A stretch of 51,157 bases of DNA from Candidatus Buchananbacteria bacterium RIFCSPHIGHO2_01_FULL_44_11 (GCA_001817345.1 MHIE01000001.1:1-51157), one strand, 5' to 3'. Positions 14,817 to 22,362 are shown, counted from the stretch's first letter. Notes: a model not told the origin generated them from the letters alone. Translations and numbers: made by a program.

Positions 14817-14996
14817 TCCCGATATTCTTTCAAAATTTTTCTGGAGCCCGAGGGCGGACTTGAACCGCCGACCTACTCCTTACCATGGAGTTGCTCTACC
14901 AACTGAGCTACCCGGGCAAATTTTGAAAAATTTTGAAAAAGAAATATCGAGGATCCTCGAAAATTAGCAAGATCAGAGATTTTGGAATTTTCGGGA
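14817..14996. mobile_element. palindromic-unit insert carrying tRNA-Thr (GGU)
   Basis: Bounded by TCCCGA and TCGGGA. The first unit (14817-14953) clasps the tRNA between GATATTCTTTCAAAATTTTTC and its near-complement GAAAAATTTTGAAAAAGAAATATC. The second unit (14954-14996) is TCCTCGAAAATT ... AATTTTCGGGA. Junction GAGGA|TCCTCG. Same two-unit plan as 13538-13696. Removal rejoins GGTAA and GGAGT into a perfect anticodon stem. Confidence 0.7.
14842..14917 (-). tRNA. tRNA-Thr (GGU)
   Basis: The minus strand gives acceptor GCCCGGG/CTCGGGC, D-stem GCTC/GAGC, anticodon arm ACTCC-ATGGTAA-GGAGT (GGU), T-arm GGCGG-TTCAAGT-CCGCC, T73 and encoded CCA. The D-loop through variable region is the same as in the interrupted tRNA-Thr that surrounds it, while acceptor and T-stems differ. 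The two are therefore paralogues or recombinants. Confidence 0.95.
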
Positions 14997-15016
14997 CTTA
15001 CCATGGAGTTGCTCTA

Positions 15017-15048
15017 CCAACTGAGCTAGGTGGGCAGAGGAGGCGGGG
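15017..15048. mobile_element. 32-base insert in tRNA D-loop
   Basis: On the minus strand CCCCGCCTCCTCTGCCCACC is followed by TAGCTCAGTTGG, a partial duplication of the tRNA D-arm. It could be an insertion with target duplication, or the remnant 5' end (GCCCACCTAGCTC) of a further tRNA-Thr copy. Confidence 0.5.
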
Positions 15049-15076
15049 CCAACTGAGTTACAACGGCTTAATGTTT

Positions 15077-15916
15077 TTAAGTGGCGGCCGCCTGGGACGA
15101 AGCCGGTAAAGCGTCAATTTCCTCCTTTAGTTCGGCTAATTTCTGATTTTCCGGGTCAGATTCTTTTAAAGCGTTAAAGGTGCGCCAGGCCAACTCTTTA
15201 CGTTTTAACATTATACTGATTTTCAACAATAAGTCAAGGAATCTGGGATTGTTGGGCTCAATATTGACGGCCTTTTCAAAACTTTTTAGGGCATAAGTCG
15301 GCCGATTCTCCAACTGATAGATGTAGCCCAGGTCAGCGTGGCAGGAAGCGAGTTTGTGTTTAAGGCCGTTAGTGTCTCCTTTGGCCACCTTGGTTAACAA
15401 CTTAAGATTGTAGCGGCAAGTTTCCCTGGCTTTTTTATAGTCACGGTTGGCCAAATAAACTTCAACCAGCCCGGAATAAGCGTCGTGGTTGTCTTTTTCT
15501 AATTCCAGGACTTTAATATAAGCAGTTTCCGCCTCGTCAATTTTTTGTTCGTCCAAAAGCTGATGAGCCGTCGCTAAAATATCTTTGGCTTCCCGCCTGA
15601 TCTCAATAGTTTTTAACGGCGTCGTTGATTGAGTTTTTAATTGCTCTAAGTTAATAATCTTTTGATAAAAATCAGAGACGAGCTGGACAATTTGCTGAAC
15701 AAGCGGCCGGAAAAATTTTACCAAAACATACCTGACGGCGACCGATTTTCGCACCAGCCGCTGAAGGATGATTCGATTTTTTGCCACTGAATTTTTTTCG
15801 GTGATAATTGAGTCAACATTAATCGTCGCTAACTTCGGCAATTTTCTGGCAATCATAGACAGCAGCAGCGATAAGCTGGTGATAATTATGGCTAAGGGAA
15901 TTAAGTAATAAATCAT
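15077..15916 (-). CDS. membrane-anchored TPR protein
   Basis: 279 residues. An N-terminal hydrophobic helix (YYLIPLAIIITSLSLLLSMI) is followed by a basic stretch. From about residue 105 onward there are tetratricopeptide repeats (AHQLLDEQKIDEAETAYIKV, YSGLVEVYLANRDYKKARE, LGYIYQLENRPTYALKSFEK). This is a cytoplasmic-side scaffold anchored by one helix; partners are unknown. It is the last gene of the tpiA-side run, and its stop lies 10 bases from the 5' end of the interrupted tRNA-Thr(GGU). A CCCTCC/GGAGGG hairpin lies in the spacer upstream. Confidence 0.8.
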   Translation of the reverse strand: MIYYLIPLAIIITSLSLLLSMIARKLPKLATINVDSIITEKNSVAKNRIILQRLVRKSVAVRYVLVKFFRPLVQQIVQLVSDFYQKIINLEQLKTQSTTPLKTIEIRREAKDILATAHQLLDEQKIDEAETAYIKVLELEKDNHDAYSGLVEVYLANRDYKKARETCRYNLKLLTKVAKGDTNGLKHKLASCHADLGYIYQLENRPTYALKSFEKAVNIEPNNPRFLDLLLKISIMLKRKELAWRTFNALKESDPENQKLAELKEEIDALPASSQAAAT

Positions 15917-15976
15917 ACTGACTAAAAAGTAACGCCCTCCTTAATCCGGGAGGGTATTAATGGATAAAAATTTAGT

Positions 15977-16732
15977 TCAGGCATTTTTAATCAAATCGAT
16001 GAATTCAGCGGCCTCTAGACTGGCATTACCGACTAAAACGCCGCTGGTGTTTTCTAAGTTGGTGAAGTCAGAAACGTTACTCCGGTCAACACTGCCGCCG
16101 TAAATAATTCTAAAACTATTTTTGACTAACTCTAAGGGAAATAAATCAATCAAAGTTTGACGAATCACTTGATGGACGTGACCGGCCTGCGGCGGGTCAA
16201 TCGCCTGGCCAGTACCAATCACCCAAACCGGCTCGTAAGCCACAACCACCGGCTGATCCGGTCTTAAGTCAATCCCCTCTAAGGCCTTAGTCACTTGCTG
16301 AATTAAAACATAATCAGCCGCGCCTGCCTGACGCTGATCAAAAGTTTCACCGACACAAATTATCGGCACCAAATCGGCCGCCAAAGCCGCTTTGACTTTT
16401 TTATGAACGATTTCATCAGTTTCACTTAAATACTTTCGACGCTCCGAGTGACCGATAATGACAAACTGACAGCCAACGTCGCGCAGCTCAGAGGCAGAAA
16501 CTTCCCCGGTATAAGCGCCGCTGGCTTCCCAAAAAATATCCTGGGCTCCCAATTTTAACTCGGTGTTTTTCAGAACCTGACTAACGGGGAATAAACTGGC
16601 AAAAGAAGGGCAAATCACTATTTCCTTGCCCAAGGCCTCAACCGCCTTTAAAGACTTGGCTAAATCCAAGGCTTGGTTTAAACCTAACTTCATTTTCCAG
16701 TTGGCGATAATCAGTGATTTTTGTTGGCTCAT
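15977..16732 (-). CDS. tpiA: triosephosphate isomerase
   Basis: Glycolytic interconversion of dihydroxyacetone phosphate and glyceraldehyde 3-phosphate. Catalytic Lys in ANWKM (about residue 11), His in IGHSERR (about 95), Glu in AYEPVWVIGTG (about 167) and the phosphate loops YGGSV and GVLVGNASL are all present. The start is set at ATG 16732 (MSQQKSLIIANWKM), giving 251 residues, the family norm. Upstream in-frame Mets add a non-family extension. It has its own promoter. Confidence 0.96.
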   Translation of the reverse strand: MSQQKSLIIANWKMKLGLNQALDLAKSLKAVEALGKEIVICPSFASLFPVSQVLKNTELKLGAQDIFWEASGAYTGEVSASELRDVGCQFVIIGHSERRKYLSETDEIVHKKVKAALAADLVPIICVGETFDQRQAGAADYVLIQQVTKALEGIDLRPDQPVVVAYEPVWVIGTGQAIDPPQAGHVHQVIRQTLIDLFPLELVKNSFRIIYGGSVDRSNVSDFTNLENTSGVLVGNASLEAAEFIDLIKNA

Positions 16733-16818
16733 ATTCATTAACCAAACTAAATTCAACCTTCAAAGGGTTGATAATTAAGGCCGGAAATAGGCTAAAATCA
16801 GACAAAAACAACTATTTT

Positions 16819-16847
16819 ATTATACAATCAAACCACGACCAAGGCAA
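16819..16847 (-). promoter_or_regulatory. tpiA promoter
   Basis: TTGCCT - 17 bases - TATAAT on the minus strand, about 90 bases upstream of the tpiA start. Confidence 0.75.
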
Positions 16848-16872
16848 GGGCAAAAACAGTCAATAATTTAGC

Positions 16873-17781
16873 CTAAAAAGGCGGCCATTGATAATTAGCA
16901 AAAACCCAATCAACCAAGCCTTTGGCCTCTTGCCATCGGCTCGCCTGATCACTGGCACCAAGCAAAACTAAAATCACCGACTGACCATCGTCTTTCTTAA
17001 CCTCAAGCAACAAGCAATAACCGGCCTCGTCCAGATAGCCGGTCTTAGCGCCGATAATTTTGTAACTATCGGCGTTCAGAAAACTGGTTAAAAGCCGGTC
17101 GGTATTCTCGGCTTTGACCTGGCGCTGATTGTTTAAGATGCTGAATTCATAGTTAGTCATTTTGACCGCTTCGGCAATTTGAGGTTGGCTAAACGCCGCT
17201 TGGGCTAGTTTGACTAAATCCGCCGGCGTTGAAACATTGTTTGAATCCAAACCGGTTTCATCGGCAAAATAAGTCTTAGTCATGCCCAGGGCAAATGCTT
17301 TCTGGTTCATTAAAGCGGTAAAATTATCTAAGTTGGTTGAACGGACCAAGGCGGCAATAGCTTCGTTAGCTGAAGCGACTAACCCGAGATAAAATAAATC
17401 TTTGACCGTGGCCTGCTCTTCAGGAAAAACATAAGTGAAACCGCCGGCTTTAATGTCTTGTTTAGTCAGACTGACCGTTTGTTCCCAGCCGGGGTTATGC
17501 TCCAAAAAAACCAGCATCGCCATTAGCTTAGTGATACTGGCAATCGGCAAAACCGCCTGACTGTTTTTGTCATACAAAATTTTACCGGAAGCTTTATCGA
17601 TTATTAAAATACTCTGAGCAGTAGTTTTAATGCCCAAACTTTTATTGACCAGACGCTGGGGTCCGGTCACTTCAACTTGAGGTGGGGCGTAAGAAGAGTC
17701 AACTTCTTTTTGGGTTAAAAAATCAAAGCCAGCTGGAACTAACAAACTGGCTAAAATAATAGCCGTAATTAAACTGAACAT
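16873..17781 (-). CDS. D-alanyl-D-alanine carboxypeptidase (peptidase S11)
   Basis: A penicillin-binding protein 5-like enzyme that trims peptidoglycan stem peptides. 302 residues with an N-terminal export signal (MFSLITAIILASLLVPAGF). Active-site motifs are SITK (about residue 81, nucleophile Ser), SAN (about 138) and KTG (about 245). The C-terminal beta domain seen in longer PBP5 proteins is absent. It starts one base after the scpB stop, so it is co-transcribed with scpB. Confidence 0.93.
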   Translation of the reverse strand: MFSLITAIILASLLVPAGFDFLTQKEVDSSYAPPQVEVTGPQRLVNKSLGIKTTAQSILIIDKASGKILYDKNSQAVLPIASITKLMAMLVFLEHNPGWEQTVSLTKQDIKAGGFTYVFPEEQATVKDLFYLGLVASANEAIAALVRSTNLDNFTALMNQKAFALGMTKTYFADETGLDSNNVSTPADLVKLAQAAFSQPQIAEAVKMTNYEFSILNNQRQVKAENTDRLLTSFLNADSYKIIGAKTGYLDEAGYCLLLEVKKDDGQSVILVLLGASDQASRWQEAKGLVDWVFANYQWPPF

Positions 17782-17782
17782 A

Positions 17783-18328
17783 TTAGCTCTTCGCCTGATT
17801 GATTATTTTCTCCAGACTTTCGCTGGAGTTTAATTTTTGGTAATCAGGCAGTTCAGACTGCTCCTTGAGACCGAGGAACTGCAAGAAATCAAAGGTGATA
17901 TTATAAGTGGTCTGCATCTTTCTTTTGTCTTGACTGCTGGCAATCAGGCCGCGAATTAGTAAATTGCGCAAAATAATGGCGCAGTTCACGCCCCGAATTT
18001 GTTCAATGTCGGCTCGGCTGACCGGACCGCGATAAGCGATAATGGTTAAAGCCTCCAGCGCCGCCCGGGTTAGTTCACCGGTGGTTTCGGCTTTGATGAA
18101 ATCTTTAACCAGTTTGGCGTTTTCAGCGGACGTCGCCAACTGGATTTGGTCGTCAATTTTTTGAATCACCACTCCCCGATCAGCTTGGCTATATTCAGCA
18201 ATCAGCTCAGAGACGGCATTATTCACTTTTTCTTTTTCTTCACCAGTCAAATTCATCAGTTTTTTGACGGAAAAAGGCTGGTTAGAAATAAAAAGCAGGC
18301 TTTCGATTTTAGATTTTAGACTAGACAT
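17783..18328 (-). CDS. scpB: segregation and condensation protein B
   Basis: Kleisin-binding subunit of the SMC-ScpAB condensin. 181 residues with two winged-helix domains. Signatures are LLFISNQPFSVKKL near the start and RAALEALTIIAYRGPVSRADIEQIRGVN (about 90-118). scpA lies 1.9 kb upstream on the same strand, separated by a kinase-like and a phosphoribosyltransferase-like gene. A TATAAT box lies only eight bases before the ATG, which suggests a leaderless message. Confidence 0.94.
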   Translation of the reverse strand: MSSLKSKIESLLFISNQPFSVKKLMNLTGEEKEKVNNAVSELIAEYSQADRGVVIQKIDDQIQLATSAENAKLVKDFIKAETTGELTRAALEALTIIAYRGPVSRADIEQIRGVNCAIILRNLLIRGLIASSQDKRKMQTTYNITFDFLQFLGLKEQSELPDYQKLNSSESLEKIINQAKS

Positions 18329-18336
18329 ACAACTGA

Positions 18337-18342
18337 ATTATA
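18337..18342 (-). promoter_or_regulatory. possible -10 box for leaderless scpB transcript
   Basis: A perfect TATAAT on the minus strand eight bases upstream of the scpB ATG. No convincing -35 element is seen. Confidence 0.5.
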
Positions 18343-18406
18343 ACAGATTTTCTGATTATTAAAAGTCTTGAGAAGCAACAAGTTGATTTATGAACCATTA
18401 AACCAT

Positions 18407-19096
18407 CTAAAGTAGCCCTAATTTTTTACACTCTTGTTTCCAAACCAAAAATTCTTGCCAATACTTTCTATTACGCGACCAGCCTACTGGATCAGCGGCA
18501 TAATATTTGTCCACTTGAGCAGTATTAGCCGGAATTAGCTTTTCATCGACAAAAAACTTGGTTAATACCTTACGAGCCAGAAGATGCCTAATATTTATTT
18601 TTTTCTGCTTAAACCAATAGCGCTCTTCTGAATTAGCGTAACTCTTGGAATCAGAAATATAAATCACGAAAATATTATTGACTATTAAACCATCGTGCCG
18701 AGCATTATTAATCAAATGTTGTTTAGTCCGGCCATAAAGCAAAGTATCGTCGATTAAAACTGCCAGGGCATTCTTTTTGAACTCACCCTCCACGTATTTT
18801 TTTGTCAAAAATTCCTTTCTTTTCTTTTTGATATAGACAAAAGGAATCTTTGTCTCCAAAGATATAGCCGTCGCCAGGGGGATACCGGCGGTTTCTGCCC
18901 CAGCAATAATGTCAACTTTCATTTTTTTAATAATCTGACTCATTAGCTGAGCGACAGCTTTCAGGGCCTTCGGATTAGAATATAATTTTCTAAATTCAAA
19001 ATAAAATGGCACAATTGTACCAGAGGATGATTTGACTGGACCAACAACAAAACAGTTTAAATTACTGATCAATATTTTAGCCAAATTAGCGTTCAT
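18407..19096 (-). CDS. orotate phosphoribosyltransferase-like protein
   Basis: A 229-residue type I PRTase fold. IIAGAETAGIPLATAISLE (about 60-80) is the flexible-loop side and AVLIDDTLLYGRTKQHL (about 113) is the PRPP-binding loop, altered from the usual VDD-TTG form. A second, more canonical pyrE is at 45822. This paralogue may therefore act on another base or be a regulatory or degenerate homologue. It lies six bases downstream of an APH-like kinase gene, an arrangement suggesting joint function. Confidence 0.75.
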   Translation of the reverse strand: MNANLAKILISNLNCFVVGPVKSSSGTIVPFYFEFRKLYSNPKALKAVAQLMSQIIKKMKVDIIAGAETAGIPLATAISLETKIPFVYIKKKRKEFLTKKYVEGEFKKNALAVLIDDTLLYGRTKQHLINNARHDGLIVNNIFVIYISDSKSYANSEERYWFKQKKINIRHLLARKVLTKFFVDEKLIPANTAQVDKYYAADPVGWSRNRKYWQEFLVWKQECKKLGLL

Positions 19097-19102
19097 AAAA
19101 TT

Positions 19103-20170
19103 TCAATGAAGTATTAAATAAGCAATCTCTCTAGTCTGAGAATTATTAAAATCCCTGGAAAATAAATCAACACCGGTTTGACGAATTTTTTCTTCCCACT
19201 GAGGCCAATCTTTAAAGTACGAACCCGATTTACCATCAGTCCGCGAAAGTAAATAAAACGCTAACCAACTAACTGTGCGATTTAAAATACTAGCCAATTC
19301 TGTTTTGCTGGCCCGAGAATAATGAATAAAACTGCGCCGATAATTCTTGATATAATCCCGAATAAACATTTTTGCCTCGTTTTTAATTTTTTTGCTACCA
19401 TCAAGCATCACCCAAACCCAGTGAGCCAATAAAATTCCACCGTCAATAGCTGGATCGTAGGTTATGGCGTGATCAAAATCAAAAAATACTGCCGAATTTT
19501 TCTTTACTAGAATATTGGCGTAAACCGGATCAAGCCAAACTGCACTGGATTTTGCCGCCTGGGCTTTCTTTAAAAATTGATTGACTTGTTGGTTGGGAAA
19601 AAACTTACGCAAACCAGTACTCCAATGGTCGTGAATCAAAACACGCAATAGCTGTCTTTTCCAAGGTAGATTACCGGCAAACTCCTGGGACGTGCTAAAG
19701 GTATAACCGTGTAACTTACCGAATAACTGGCCCAACAGTTTGCCTAGCTCAGGATGAATTTTATTTTGCCTAAATTCCTCAACTAAAAGACGACCGTCAC
19801 TACTGACGTCAATCATTAAAAAAGCCGCATTGATTCGGTCAAAATAAATAACCCGGGGAACAAATTTCTGACCCCAAATATCTTTAAGTAAAGCCAGCAT
19901 CTTGACTTCACCGTAAACCCTGGCTGGATTAACAAAAAGTTTTTTGCCTTGTCGAAGAGCTCGTTTATTATAACGCCGGATCTGTTTTAAAACAAAACTT
20001 TTTTTACCTTGATCGGTTAAAACCTGAATTTTAAATAAATAATTGGCATTACTAAAATCAGTAATTTCTTTAACCGAAAATACTTTTTCAATTTTTAGAC
20101 CTAAGGCTAAAGTCGCTTTATCCTTAAGGTATTGGGAAACGTTTTCCTTGGTTAGTAATAAACGTTTCAT
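19103..20170 (-). CDS. APH/choline-kinase-like phosphotransferase
   Basis: 355 residues with a protein-kinase-like small-molecule phosphotransferase pattern: an N-lobe Lys in KSFVLKQIRRYNKRAL, the hinge, then VWLDPVYANILVKKNSAVFFDFDHA (about 215-240). This matches the catalytic loop H-x-D-x4-N and the metal-binding DxD. The usual His before the catalytic Asp is Leu here. Asp, Asn and the second Asp remain. Substrate unknown. It sits between scpA and the PRTase gene. Confidence 0.7.
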   Translation of the reverse strand: MKRLLLTKENVSQYLKDKATLALGLKIEKVFSVKEITDFSNANYLFKIQVLTDQGKKSFVLKQIRRYNKRALRQGKKLFVNPARVYGEVKMLALLKDIWGQKFVPRVIYFDRINAAFLMIDVSSDGRLLVEEFRQNKIHPELGKLLGQLFGKLHGYTFSTSQEFAGNLPWKRQLLRVLIHDHWSTGLRKFFPNQQVNQFLKKAQAAKSSAVWLDPVYANILVKKNSAVFFDFDHAITYDPAIDGGILLAHWVWVMLDGSKKIKNEAKMFIRDYIKNYRRSFIHYSRASKTELASILNRTVSWLAFYLLSRTDGKSGSYFKDWPQWEEKIRQTGVDLFSRDFNNSQTREIAYLILH

Positions 20171-20199
20171 ATGGTTAAAAGAATGCGAAGAATAAAAAA

Positions 20200-20898
20200 T
20201 CAGAGTCGCTCAATTGTGATATCGTCAAAAATTTTAGTTTGCTTAACGACAATCACCCGCTGTTTCATTAGTTCCAACAGAGCCAAAAAGCTAACGATAA
20301 TTTCGGTTTTGTCTTTGGCGGTTTTTAAAATTTCGCTAAAACTAGCGGTGGCCTGGCTGTAAATTTTTTCTCTAATTTGCTGAATTTTTTCCTGGATGTT
20401 AATCGTCTGGCGAATAACTTCGGTCGGCAAATTCAAAAAAGGCTGAAGACCAAAAATAATTTCGGCAAAAACCATGGCTAGCTTACTAGCCACCAATTTG
20501 GGCGGCGGACAAAAACCCAGGTCTTCAGTGGTTAAAAGTTTTTCCCGGGAGAAAGAAAATTGTTTTTTGGCAATGATTTTTTGGATTACCTTGGTCGCGA
20601 CCAGATATTCTTTGTAAATTTTGAGCTGGGTGGTTAATTCCTCTTCTTCTTCCTCTTCCCACTGTAAAAACGGCAAAAGCGCCCGAGACTTGATTAAAAG
20701 CAGCCGAGCGGCGATAACCAAAAAATCAGCCAGCTGGCTGGTTTGAATCTGATCTTTGGCTGATTGGTGAATAATTTTAATGTATTGCTCAGTTACTTCC
20801 GCCAAAGAAACTTCGGTAATCTCCAGTTTATTGTTTTCAATCAGCTGGAGCAACAAATCAAGCGGCCCTTCAAATTGTTTGACTTTTATTTGATACAT
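20200..20898 (-). CDS. scpA: segregation and condensation protein A
   Basis: Kleisin subunit that bridges the SMC heads in chromosome condensation. The true start is taken at ATG 20898 (MYQIKVKQFEGPLDLLLQLI), the family's standard N-terminus. The upstream Met in the track lies inside a palindromic repeat. Length 232 residues. ISPLAD-type helix: SLAEVTEQYIKII, followed by the acidic EEEEEE linker and a C-terminal winged helix. First gene of the scpA-kinase-PRTase-scpB-dac run. Confidence 0.93.
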   Translation of the reverse strand: MYQIKVKQFEGPLDLLLQLIENNKLEITEVSLAEVTEQYIKIIHQSAKDQIQTSQLADFLVIAARLLLIKSRALLPFLQWEEEEEEELTTQLKIYKEYLVATKVIQKIIAKKQFSFSREKLLTTEDLGFCPPPKLVASKLAMVFAEIIFGLQPFLNLPTEVIRQTINIQEKIQQIREKIYSQATASFSEILKTAKDKTEIIVSFLALLELMKQRVIVVKQTKIFDDITIERL

Positions 20899-20910
20899 GG
20901 TATATAAACC

Positions 20911-21039
20911 GTCATTGCGAGGGAGCAAAGCGACCGAAGCAATCCCCTTAGTATTTATTATTATCTATTTAAAATCCACCTCAGCACTAAAAAGATTGTT
21001 TCGCTTCGCCCCGTAAAGCGGGGCTTCGCTCGCAATGAC
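20911..21039. repeat. GTCATTGCGAG palindromic repeat
   Basis: GTCATTGCGAGGGAGC ... GCTCGCAATGAC form inverted ends around AAGCAATCC/AGATTGTTTCGCTTC arms and an inner CCCCG-TAAAG-CGGGG hairpin. It lies between scpA and the YbaK-like gene. A related GTCATCGCGAGAATC ... GCTCGCAATGGC copy is at about 13243-13284. Confidence 0.8.
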
Positions 21040-21048
21040 AGTAAAAAA

Positions 21049-21618
21049 CTATTTTCTTTTTTTTGTTTTCTTCTTAACCACTGATCGTCTTTTAGCAACT
21101 TTGGCTTTGGGCTTTTTAGTTTTGGCTTTGGTTTTCCTTTGCAGCTTGTATCCCCCACCCTGAGAAAAACTGGCCAGCTTAGCCTGCTCCAGCTTAATAA
21201 AATCTTTGACTTTCATCCGGACCGAATCGGTAAAACTGCCGGCCGAAAGAATAATGTCTTTGGTTTTAAGTAGACTCTTGTCCACCCAAACCTCGGCCTG
21301 GTGCAGTCCACCAAAAGCGGTCATCGTCCCCGGTTTAACCTTAAAAACTTTAATCATCATCTTCTCGTTGGGAATAGAAACATTTTTAGCCCCAATGGCT
21401 TTTTTCAACTTTTTTAAATCAATCCGCATGTGGGCCGGCACCACCGCAATGATGTAAGCTTTGTCAGCGGCGACCAGCAAATTCTTGCCGATTTCTTTAA
21501 GCTCGCGGCGTAAAGTTTGGGCCGCATCATAAGCGGTATAAACCGTTTTATGAGCAATGGCTTCATAACGAGCCAATTTTTTATCCAAATAATTTCTAGT
21601 TTTTGCTGGAATAGCCAT
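21049..21618 (-). CDS. YbaK/ProX-type aminoacyl-tRNA deacylase-like protein
   Basis: 189 residues. The first 140 fit the YbaK/EbsC fold: KTVYTAYDAAQTLRRELKEI, KAYIIAVVPAHMRIDLKKL and the glycine-rich TMTAFGGLHQAEVWVDKSLL. Family members hydrolyse misacylated tRNA in trans. The last 45 residues are a Lys/Arg-rich tail (KTKAKTKKPKAKVAKRR) likely to bind RNA. The repeat-rich tail is unusual for stand-alone YbaK proteins. Confidence 0.75.
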   Translation of the reverse strand: MAIPAKTRNYLDKKLARYEAIAHKTVYTAYDAAQTLRRELKEIGKNLLVAADKAYIIAVVPAHMRIDLKKLKKAIGAKNVSIPNEKMMIKVFKVKPGTMTAFGGLHQAEVWVDKSLLKTKDIILSAGSFTDSVRMKVKDFIKLEQAKLASFSQGGGYKLQRKTKAKTKKPKAKVAKRRSVVKKKTKKRK

Positions 21619-21680
21619 GATTTTAGAATTAAGAATTAGGAATCAGGAATTAAGAATCGAGCGGCCTTAATTCTTACTTC

Positions 21681-21995
21681 TCACTTCTTAATTCTGCTGC
21701 TAAACGGCAACTTCTGCTGAATGCCAAAAAGGCTTTTAGCCACTTTTTTGCCTTTAGGCGTCAGACGAACCTGGCGGATAAACCACTTGTGAGGCGTCCG
21801 CCAGCCATAGCCAATAACCAACTCTTTTTTGATCAGCCGTTCAACGCTTTTAGTGATGACATTAATAATGTCTTTAACCGGCGGCGGCGCTTTTTGATTA
21901 CTGTAAAACTTAGCTAAAACATTTTTGGAAACTGTTTTATCTTTGGTTGGCCAAGCCTGCCGCAAAATATATTTTTGGAGATCGGAAAGTTTCAT
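21681..21995 (-). CDS. small winged-helix-like protein
   Basis: Function unknown; 104 residues from ATG 21995 (MKLSDLQKYILRQAWPTK). The upstream Met in the track falls in an inverted repeat. The pattern is a helical N-terminus, then KSVERLIKKELVIGYGWRTPHKWFIRQVRLTPKGKKVAKSL, which resembles the recognition helix and wing of MarR/PadR-like DNA-binding proteins. A GIY-YIG element abuts its start codon. Confidence 0.55.
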   Translation of the reverse strand: MKLSDLQKYILRQAWPTKDKTVSKNVLAKFYSNQKAPPPVKDIINVITKSVERLIKKELVIGYGWRTPHKWFIRQVRLTPKGKKVAKSLFGIQQKLPFSSRIKK

Positions 21996-22341
21996 ACCCC
22001 GTAGTGAAATTTCCAATTAGTTTTTATTATGATTCTTATCTTGATAAAAATATTCTTTTAGCCTTCGTTTTAGCAATCTCTGACCTTGGGTCTTTTTCAG
22101 ATATCCTTCTCTGCGTTTGGCGTCTTTTTCGTTAAGACATGCTTCGTAGTATATTAATTTCCACGGTCGGTATGGTTTAGTTGACTGATTCAATCCGTCA
22201 TTATGTTCTTTAAAACGTTTTTCAAGATTAGTTGTATAGCCAATGTACAACATTTTGTTTTTTAGGCTTTGCAAAACATAATTGTAAAACATAAATTATC
22301 TCATGCTTAAAATGTATCTATTGGAAATTCTACTACGGGGT
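21996..22341. mobile_element. GIY-YIG gene flanked by 22-bp inverted repeats
   Basis: ACCCCGTAGTGAAATTTCCAAT (21996-22017) and ATTGGAAATTCTACTACGGGGT (22320-22341) are inverted repeats with two mismatches. They enclose only a GIY-YIG gene, with no transposase. This looks like an insertion into a palindrome loop, or a minimal element whose mobility depends on the nuclease. Confidence 0.6.
22017..22292 (-). CDS. small GIY-YIG endonuclease
   Basis: A 91-residue single-domain nuclease: MFYNYVLQSLKNKMLYIGYT (core strands), LEKRFKEHN (catalytic Arg) and AKRREGYLKKTQGQRLLKRRL (Glu and basic helix). This is the third such gene in the window. It lies inside a 346-base segment with inverted-repeat ends between a small regulator-like gene and aspS. 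Confidence 0.88.
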   Translation of the reverse strand: MFYNYVLQSLKNKMLYIGYTTNLEKRFKEHNDGLNQSTKPYRPWKLIYYEACLNEKDAKRREGYLKKTQGQRLLKRRLKEYFYQDKNHNKN

Positions 22342-22362
22342 CATAATTTGCCTAGACAAAGC

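Larger units (their letters stand above)
14698..15067 (-). pseudogene. tRNA-Thr (GGU) interrupted in D-loop, anticodon arm and T-loop
   Basis: Four pieces on the minus strand: 15049-15067 (GCCGTTGTAACTCAGTTGG), 14997-15016 (TAGAGCAACTCCATGGTAAG), 14801-14816 (GAGTAGGTCGTCGGTT) and 14698-14718 (CAAATCCGATCAACGGCTCC plus A). Joined, they give exactly 76 nt: acceptor GCCGTTG/CAACGGC, anticodon arm ACTCC-ATGGTAA-GGAGT, T-arm GTCGG-TTCAAAT-CCGAT, T73 and CCA. The only flaws are an A10-C25 mismatch and a G-U pair. Inserts are 32 bases (15017-15048), 180 bases (14817-14996) and 82 bases (14719-14800). The preserved pairing argues for recent insertion or for removal at the RNA level. Confidence 0.8.

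Noticed and set aside
14716-14967. 83-residue plus-strand ORF
   Set aside because: Antisense to the tRNA-Thr(GGU) locus (PRADLNRRP is the familiar mistranslation of tRNA).
22320-22341. Resemblance of AAATTCTACTACGGGG to the Cas12a repeat core
   Set aside because: Only one inverted pair, no regularly spaced repeats and no cas genes; no CRISPR array was found anywhere in the window.
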